Assembly: GCF_026151205.1 (NCBI RefSeq)
Contig: NC_087083.1
Location: 6,610,460-6,674,459 of the forward strand
Origin: Bolinopsis microptera
Taxonomy: Eukaryota; Ctenophora; Tentaculata; Lobata; Bolinopsidae
Length of the DNA: 64,000 nt
Reading direction: 5' to 3'
Both the position numbers and the translations under genes were made by a program. Positions 56,421 through 64,000 of this stretch are shown piece by piece. The notes under the pieces were generated by a model. It did no database searches. It was not told where the DNA came from and worked only from the letters and a program-made list of their open reading frames with translations. Within the stretch, counting starts at the first letter, position 1; each line of letters starts with the position of its first letter.

Positions 56421-58954
56421 GTATATAGCTTAATTTAGAGTTTCTTCAGATACAATACCACAGTTGACAGCATGTTTACTAATCTTATTCTCTTAACTAC
56501 TCAATAGTACAAGTCACCACACTCCTGATACATTCCTGCCCCATATAATTGATAAACATACAAATTTGTTGTTTTCTTGATAATCAACGCGTTAGTTAAG
56601 CGTTGACTCGTAACATTTTGGATTTCCTATATTAATATACCACGGACCACTTGGAAGTGGAACAGTCGATACCAGATACTACTATTAGATTACTGTGCTG
56701 ATGTCAGTTTCTTTTGTAGAATTCATGAAACAAAAACAATGTAGTCCCAAAAAAACAAATTTAATTAATGTACAACAAATTTAGAAATATAATAAATGTT
56801 CCTTTTTTTAATCAATTCGTAGTGTTAATTCATCCAAGAGTCAACCTACTAGAAAAAAGCATGCAGCTTATGTAATATGCAGCTTATAAAGAATCGTCCA
56901 GTCATTATTGTGAAATATCTACAGTGTCATATAACTCAGCATTATAGTCTTGTTTATTCTTTTATTGTGGTCAGCAAACCCGTTGCTATTGCTAACTCCC
57001 CTTACACCAAGGATTAAAACAAAGACCATTATGTCATTAAAAAACTGTGGGCATTATCTCGGTTATATCGTCGCCACGAACTTGTGAGAGCTGGATTTTG
57101 GGTTTTCCTTTTACAATTTAAACATTTGTGCTACGTAAAACGCAGTGAATTCTTGAAATGTGCGTTTTGATTTTATTCCAACTCGTTTCTAACTTTGCTC
57201 ATATCAATTACCTTTGCACTGCTCGCACAGCATATCAACCAGTGACTGCTGCTCGCAGAGCAGAAAATTGGTTGAAATTTGAGATAGGACATGAACACAG
57301 TTAGTCGGACTGTAAGCACTGTTTTATTGTGCCTACATGGCTTTTGATATTATAATTGATAAAACCTACAACCAAGGATTGCTTTCAATTTCCGGCAATT
57401 TCCAGCATCCTCGAATTTCCTCTTCTTATTACCCTTTGCTTTAGTTACGTTGATTACAGTTTACTATTACTCTGGTCACTGTTGCTGCGGTAACTGCTGA
57501 TAAAGTTACTGTAACCATGGTAACGGTTGCTCTGGTAACTGTTAGTGCGGGCACCTGCAGTAACTGGTACCAGTTCCCAGATTAACAAACTTTGTGTGAT
57601 AAATTATAAAGGTAGTCAGGTACAAGTTGGTATACCTAAAAGGTAGTTAAACTGGTTTCGTTACTGTACTACAGTTCGATTTAATGCAACTGCGAGCAAA
57701 TTACAAATTAGTCTGACTTTATTGGAGCTCAATAGTATTACTAATTCTGCTCTGTTCCCCCTGTAAATTGTTAATTAAGTGGCCAGTCCACGCGTTTACA
57801 GTTTGCACCTTAATACTACTACTAGTTAGCTACTAGCAGTGTCTACTGTAACACTTTTTAGGGGTTAAGTACCGTGCTTTTGATACGAATTAATGAAACT
57901 GCTTAGTGATACATGTATCTAGTAATAGTTGTGATTTTGCCAGCCAGGTGTTGGAGATCTCAAAGCCGTATTACGGAGTTAGCATACTCTCAATTTGAGA
58001 TATTGATTATACCGCAGGATCAAAACAAACATATGTGGCCACCAGCTTTGAGCGTTCTCATTTCTTTTGTGGAATATATATATTTTAATACTTTCAACAC
58101 TACTATATAACAAATAATTTGAGAATTGATGTAAATAAATGATGCAAAGACTTACGAAGATCTAATATAATCACAACCGCTTTCTTTTATTGTGTAGAAG
58201 TCCAGCCAATGAAATATATATATTATATAATAGTGTCAATTGAGAGAAAGAAAGAAGGAGAGAAAGAGAGAGTAAATTACAGTTGAAAGCCCAAGCTGCC
58301 GTAGAATTATATAGTTATAAACACCTGAACTCGCCATGATACAGCCGACTTATATCGATCTATTAAATTACCTGCAGCATGGTTTCTCTGAGCACTCCAG
58401 CTTTTTACTAATGGCCAGCTGCAGGAACACAAGTAAAAATCCGGAATAGTGTTCGTATCATATAATTTACTTTTTATAACGCGTTGCCAGTTCTGCTTGT
58501 AAGAAGAAATAAGCTTCTAGTTTCAGGAAAAGCGCGTGAATTGTCGAATTTGATTGTCGAAGCGTTGTGCAGATATTAGAATTTATTATTATTATTTAGA
58601 CGTTTAATAATTTAATACGATATGACTTATGGGTGAGCTGAACTGTCGTCAGGCTGATAAACAGTTAGTCTAGTATTATGCACTTTGATAGACGACTCAG
58701 TTCATCAAATAAATGTTAATTTGCCCCAGAACACTTTAACACAGATATAATGTCCAATATATATTTTGTATGTTTAATATAACTGTGACCCATCAACTCC
58801 ATGGTCATTATGCCTTAAAATATTATTCGGTTGCACAAACTTGATATCGATTTCTTGCTTGTTCAGATAGTGAAATGTTTATAGTCAGACAGAGTTCCGG
58901 TTCATAACCTTTTATGGACGGCATTAGACTGAACAACATATTCTCCACTGCCTC
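56421..58954. other. Stretch without a supported gene
   Basis: No exon is recognised. GTAACCATGGTAACGG at about 57511-57526 matches the X-box palindrome core. GAGAGAAAGAAAGAAGGAGAG lies at about 58243. Confidence 0.45.
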
Positions 58955-59178
58955 TCACAAAACTGCCTATACTACTACTCTCACAATACTGCCTATACTA
59001 CTTCTCTCACAATACTGCCTATACTACTACTCTCACAAAACTGCCTATACTACTTCTCTCACAATACTGCCTATACTACTACTCTCACAATACTGCCTAT
59101 ACTACTACTCTCACAATACTGCCTATACTACTACTAATACTACTCTCACAATACTGCCTATACTACTACTCTCACAAT
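58955..59178. repeat. 24-bp tandem array, about 9 copies
   Basis: The unit is CTCACAATACTGCCTATACT followed by ACTA, with ACTTCT and AAACTG variants. Confidence 0.95.
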
Positions 59179-60046
59179 AGTTCGGGTAAAGCACAATTTA
59201 GGTAGCTCATTCTGACTACTGAGTATCCCGCAACTAACACGTGTTTTGCAATGTTCCGTGAGTCCAGCCTCACATACAGTTGTTATTGCCTGGTTTCTAG
59301 TTATTAGTAGAGAGTACTGGTGTTCCAGTAGTAGTACTGGTGTTCAAGTAGCTTGGTTACCGTTAATATTGGTAACCAGCAACCCCACTGTATTACAACA
59401 TGATATTGTGACATAAAAGAGCAGCATATAATTAATATACACATTGAAATTGGTGTTTTGGTCCATCCAATTACGGTTACTTTTAGAAGTTTGAAAACTT
59501 CTTCTACCTGTAAGATTGAATGTTCGATAACTGATAACTCGAAACTGTTTGAAGTGAGAAAAGTGGTTTTTAGTTACTAGTTAGTTACTAGTAGTTTGAA
59601 GTGAGAATGATTGCTTTATAAATATTACTACGGATCAGGACGATTAAACTTGCTCAGCTGTAAAATATATAATATCTCCATTCTCTAATATCTAAACGAT
59701 GTATTTACAATATTTACCCAGTAACCATTAACCAATAACCAATGAACAATATTCTCCGAAAAAATATCGATATGGAATTTGAATTTAACTTTGAGGGCGC
59801 TATTAAGTATCGGTTACTGGTAAAACCATTTATAATTGTTGATTTTGTAAATGTGTTCCCGTAACTATTTAATGATGTCTCAAAGGGGGAATGTCTACAA
59901 GTCGCATCTTCTGACAATCAATATCTAACTGAGTTTATCTTTTTTCTCAATTTGCAGCGACTAGCCATAGGACATTGTCATCTCATATTACTATTAGGTG
60001 TTAGTGTTATAATCCTTATCAGCTAGTTCGGCTAGTTATTGACAAT
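59179..60046. other. Stretch without a supported gene
   Basis: AT-rich, with repeated AGTTACTAGT near 59571-59593; nothing else is recognised. Confidence 0.5.
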
Positions 60047-61376
60047 AACAGTCTTATAGTCTGACTAGGTAATAATAATGATATCAGTTAGTTTGCTTAG
60101 TAATCTAACTAGCTAATAGTAATAATATCAGTAAGTTTGCTTAGTAATCTAACTAGCTAATGGTAATAATATCAGTACGTTTGCTTAGTAATCTAACTAA
60201 CTAATAGTAATAATATCAGTAAGTTTGCTTAGTAATCTAACTAGCTAATGGTAATAATATCAGTAAGTTTGCTTAGTAATCTAACTAGCTAATAGTAATA
60301 ATATCAGTAAGTTTGCTTAGTAATCTAACTAGCTAATAGTAATAATATCAGTAAGTTTGCTTAGTAATCTAACTAACTAATAGTAATAATATCAGTAAGT
60401 TTGCTTAGTAATCTAACTAACTAATAGTAATAATATCAGTAAGTTTGCTTAGTAATCTAACTAGCTAATAGTAATAATATCAGTAAGTTTGCTTAGTAAT
60501 CTAACTAGCTTATAGTAATAATATCAGTAAGTTTGCTTAGTAATCTAACTAACTAATAGAAATAATATCAGTAAGTTTGCTTAGTAATCTAACTAACTAA
60601 TAGTAATAATATAAGTAAGTTTGCTTAGTAATCTAACTAGCTAATAGTAATAATATCAGTAAGTTTGCTTAGTAATCTAACTAACTAATAGTAATAATAT
60701 CAGTAAGTTTGCTTAGTAATCTAACTAACTAATAGTAATAATATCAGTAAGTTTGCTTAGTAATCTAACTAACTAATAGTAATAATATCAGTAAGTTTGC
60801 TTAGTAATCTAACTAGCTAATAGTAATGATATCAGTAAGTTTGCTTAGTAATCTAACTAACTAATAATAATAATATTAGTAAGTTTGCTTAGTAGGTAAT
60901 GTAATTAGCTAATAGTAATAATATCAGTTAGTTTGCTTAGTAATCTAACTAGCTAATAGTAATAATATCAGTAAGTTTGCTTAGTAATCTAACTAGCTAA
61001 TAGTAATAATATCAGTAAGTTTGATTAGTAATCTAACTAGCTAATAGTAATAATATCAGTAAGTTTGCTTAGTAATCTAACTAACTAATAGTAATAATAT
61101 CAGTAAGTTTGCTTAGTAATCTAACTAACTAATAGTAATAATATCAGTAAGTTTGCTTAGTAATCTAACTAGCTAATAGTAATGATATCAGTAAGTTTGC
61201 TTAGTAATCTAACTAACTAATAATAATAATATTAGTAAGTTTGCTTAGTAGGTAATGTAATTAGCTAATAGTAATAATATCAGTTAGTTTGCTTAGTAAT
61301 CTAACTAGCTAATAGTAATAATATCAGTAAGTTTGCTTAGTAATCTAACTAGCTAATAGTAGTAATATCAGTAAGT
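60047..61376. repeat. 44-bp array, about 30 copies, with a 356-bp higher-order repeat
   Basis: The unit is TAGTAATAATATCAGTAAGT followed by TTGCTTAGTAATCTAACTAG and CTAA. An unusual block containing TAGTAATGATATC, a 48-bp unit with TTAGTAGGTAATG, and CAGTTAGTTTG occurs at 60821 and again at 61177, an offset of 356 bp (eight units, one of them 4 bp longer). The array ends about 30 bp before the receptor's start codon and probably lies in a 5' intron. Confidence 0.95.
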
Positions 61377-61405
61377 TTTCTTAATATTACTAATTTTAGT
61401 TCGGT

Positions 61406-63373
61406 ATGCCGGGAGACTACAATAGTCACGTTGTCATGGTACCAGCTACCCTAAACACTGCTTCCTTGTGGGACGTTACCTTAGCAACTACCCTATTGCT
61501 CTGCAGCATTATCGGTGTCCCTGGCAACATTCTAGCCCTCAAATATTTCCTCTCAAAAGGAAGCAGGGATCTGGCCACCATGCTCTACATAGCTATCACC
61601 CTGGTGGATATTGTTACCTGTCTCAGTCACTTCCCTATCACAGTCTCCCTTCTCAACTCTAGAAATCCTGTGCTATTTGACAGTATTATTGTTTGTGCAG
61701 GTTAGTACCTGGTAAAGTTGCTACCTTTACAGGTTATTACAAGTATATTCAATGGGTTAGTTTTGTTAGACATAGTATCTGCAGTTAAGAAGTTATAATA
61801 CCTGAAAGAGAACGCCCACCCCCCCCCCACCTAATATCCACACTCCCCCTCCCCTCCTACCTAATATCCACACTCTCCCCAGGTTGGACACTTCTGTTCA
61901 AGTTCCTGCAGAGAATCTCCATCTTCCTGGTGATGTTGTTGAGTGTGTCCCGGTCTATAGCAATAGCTATACCCTTCATGAAACTACACAGGATAGCAGC
62001 AATATCCGCTCTCATCATCTACTCTATTCTTTTGGTTGTTATTGATATAGTTCATCAGGATCTCTCCAGCTTCAGGTATTTCTACCCAGTTCTAAAAACA
62101 ATATCATTCACTGGATTTATGCTTCAGCGTAAATTTTATTTTATTGTTCTCGCCGCGGCTTATTTTTGCTGTTGTTATCGTTACCCAGATTCTTTACTAC
62201 TTTACTATAATACCAGTATTTAACTTAATATGTTCTCCTCACAAGTCCTTCTTACAGGTACGTCTCACTAGGCCCCTTCTGCACCGACTCCCCACTGCAC
62301 GGTAAGAAAGCAAACTACAGCACCTGGGTGACCACAGTGAAGACGTTAACAACTCTGGAGCTGGGTCTCCCCAGTATTATCACCTTCTTCAGTTTCCTAG
62401 TGTGTGCGGTGAAACTGGCAAAGCACTGTCCCGACTTTATCCAGAAGAGGAGGAACAGGAGAGCCAGTGTAACTGTGGCCGTCTTTACTGGACTCTTCCT
62501 TTTTTGTAACCTACCCTTCTTCACTCTCATGGTTATTATACTTTTAGTCTTGTCAGAGATACGTTCTCAGAGAAAGTTCTCCAAAATAATCGTTTTTAAA
62601 CAGAAATTGTTCCGCCGCTAAACGCACCTCGGCAAACTTATCACGTGTGGGAAGTGTTTAATAATTGCCTGATACGGACAGACTGAAGGAGGTTCGCAGG
62701 CGTCTAGTAAAATAGTTTATAGGTTTAAAGTGACAACTACAAATATATAGTGGTTGAGTTAGGCGCCAATCATGATGGAAGTGTTTAGCTGTGGTTAAGA
62801 TTCCTTCCCATCCAATCACCAAGCTATCTTCTATTATATAACTGTATCATAACCATCTCAAGTTATATACCATAGTTATGATATAGCTGGTAACTGAGTA
62901 ACTCAGGTTGTTTATCGAAATATAAACACTGGTACCAATCTCATGAGTTACCTGTCACAGAGTTAGTAATATCTGTTATTATATCTCATACTCTTTATCA
63001 GGTGCTGAACATACTGACGCGAGCACTAAACTACAAGTACCCAGAACCATTCTTCAAAGGAGCGTTTATGTCACAGTACTCCTGGCTCATTGCCAAGATA
63101 GTACTGACAGTGATGAACGCAGCTCTGAATCCAGTAGTTTACTACCACCGCATCACAGAGTATAGAGTGTGGCTGCTCAACCAGGGACTCAGCTCTCAGA
63201 CTCCTTCCAGCAGTATGGAGAGGGAGAGGAGCGAAAATAACCGCTGTAATCCTGTGTCAGAGGGGAACCAGCTCACCAACACCACTCAGATAGAACTAGT
63301 CATGCTGCTCCCAGTACTAGATAAACTCGGTTTCACTGATAAGACTCAAACTACAGCCGAGGTGACTTTGTGA
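61406..63373 (+). CDS. Rhodopsin-like (class A) G-protein-coupled receptor, four exons
   Basis: Predicted exons are 61406-61700, 61883-62075, 62258-62531 and 63002-63373. Together they total 1,134 nt, or 377 residues plus TGA. Splice sites read GCAG|GTTAGT...CCCCAG|GT, TTCAG|GTATTT...CTTACAG|GT and CATG|GTTATT...TTATCAG|GT. The product is a seven-helix plasma-membrane receptor. Helix 1 has GVPGN (N41) and helix 2 has LVDIVTCLSHFP. Cys97 before helix 3 and Cys171 in extracellular loop 2 could form the usual disulfide. Helix 3 ends LLSVSRS (R122), in place of D-R-Y. Helix 6 has FLFCNLP (C246, P249) and helix 7 has NPVVY (297-301). N182-Y-S is a possible glycosylation site. The third donor (GTTATT) is weak and is the least certain junction. 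A TACTAATTTTAG at 61388-61399 looks like a branch site and acceptor, so an untranslated exon probably lies upstream. The ligand is unknown; it reads like an orphan invertebrate receptor. Confidence 0.85.
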
Positions 63374-63374
63374 A

Positions 63375-63790
63375 CAGTGCTGACTTGAGTTTCCATGGTG
63401 AACAGTGATGACTTGTGTTACCATGGTAACAGTGCTGATTTGTGTTACCATGGTAACAGTGCTGATTTGTGATACCATGGTAACAGTGCTGACTTGAGTT
63501 TCCATGGTAACAGTGCTGACTTGAGTTACCATGGTAATAGTGCTGATTTGTGATACCATGGTAACAGTGCTGACTTGAGTTTCCATGGTAACAGTGCTGA
63601 CTTGAGTTACCATGGTAACAGTGCTGATTTGTGATACCATGGTAACAGTGCTGACTTGAGTTTCCATGGTAACAGTGCTGACTTGAGTTTCCATGGTAAC
63701 AGAGCTGACTTGAGTTTCCATGGTAACAGTCCTGACTTGAGTTACCATGGTAACAGTCCTGACTTGAGTTACCATGGTAACAGTGCTGAT
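63375..63790. repeat. 27-bp array of X-box-like palindromes, about 15 copies
   Basis: The unit is GTGCTGACTTGAGTT followed by ACCATGGTAACA. The cores are GTTACCATGGTAAC, GTTTCCATGGTAAC and GATACCATGGTAAC. The first two fit the RFX X-box consensus (GTTNCCATGGNAAC). The array begins immediately after the receptor's stop codon, so it would be in its 3' untranslated region or downstream flank. Confidence 0.9.
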
Positions 63791-63894
63791 TCATTTTGTC
63801 TCCAACCAGAGAATTGTGGAATATACCGGCACTGTTATTATGATAAAAGCACTAATACCATGCAGCACACGTCATGGTATACAAAAGACAGTGC

Positions 63895-64000
63895 CGAGTG
63901 AACACGTGAACACGTGATACCGAGTGAACACGTGATACCGAGTGAACACGTGATACCGAGTGAACACGAGTGAACATGTGATACCGATTGAACACGTGAT
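63895..64000. repeat. 18-bp array (ACCGAGTGAACACGTGAT)n, cut by the window edge
   Basis: About six copies of ACCGAGTGAACACGTGAT, each with an ACACGTGA E-box-like core. The array continues beyond the window. Confidence 0.9.

Noticed and set aside
62301-62320. An extra 20-nt intron inside receptor exon 3 (GGTAAGAAAG ... CTACAG)
   Set aside because: A donor-like and an acceptor-like sequence are present, but 20 nt is too short for an intron and the frame reads through well without it.
62532-62621. Receptor ending at the in-frame stop at 62619-62621 without a fourth exon
   Set aside because: It would lack helix 7, while the exon at 63002 supplies a clear NPxxY helix in the right phase.
1-64000. 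tRNA and rRNA genes
   Set aside because: I looked for the GGTTCRANNCC B-box and cloverleaf context by eye and saw no candidate. This is not a substitute for a covariance-model search.

Overview
This is eukaryotic, almost certainly metazoan, genomic DNA. It holds a four-exon rhodopsin-like receptor gene with GT-AG introns, a reverse transcriptase of a type I associate with Penelope-like elements, a decayed LINE 3' end, several small inverted-repeat transposons, and a very heavy load of tandem repeats. Base composition is AT-rich. The receptor and reverse transcriptase families point to a marine invertebrate; a cnidarian is my best guess, from memory of similar families only, and this is not proven by the sequence.

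Layout. 1-7.7 kb: an intact single-ORF reverse transcriptase (1236-2633, +), a near-perfect 53-nt hairpin, a 23-bp array, and a probable coding exon on the minus strand (4657-4872). 7.7-17 kb: a Harbinger-like MITE, then large minisatellite arrays with units of 46, 18 and 64 bp. 21-22 kb: a second probable minus-strand coding exon (21104-21269) with a 56-bp array upstream of its start. The two minus-strand exons have compatible splice phases (1 to 1). They may be the first exons of one unrecognised gene whose intron of about 16 kb contains the arrays; its remaining exons were not found. 22-50 kb: no gene that I can support. This part is a mosaic of AT-rich sequence, MITEs, a 1.2-kb polypurine tract, a 60-bp array of 18 identical copies, and a 4-kb array of a 29-bp unit with higher-order structure. 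49.4-51.1 kb: a foldback element with G/C-run ends and an 8-bp target duplication, followed by a LINE fragment with three in-frame stops. 52.5 kb: five and a half copies of a 42-bp unit, each carrying an inverted CCAAT box and a CACGTG E-box. 54.9-61.4 kb: further arrays. 61.4-63.4 kb: the receptor gene, followed at once by a 27-bp array whose units carry near-palindromes matching the RFX X-box consensus.

The window is gene-poor. About a quarter of it is tandem array. Most long open frames are by-products of arrays whose unit length is a multiple of three, and they are not treated as genes. The clearest biology is the receptor gene. The most unusual structures are arrays built of motifs that look like transcription-factor sites, and two large arrays that contain exact or near-exact copies of their own flanking DNA.
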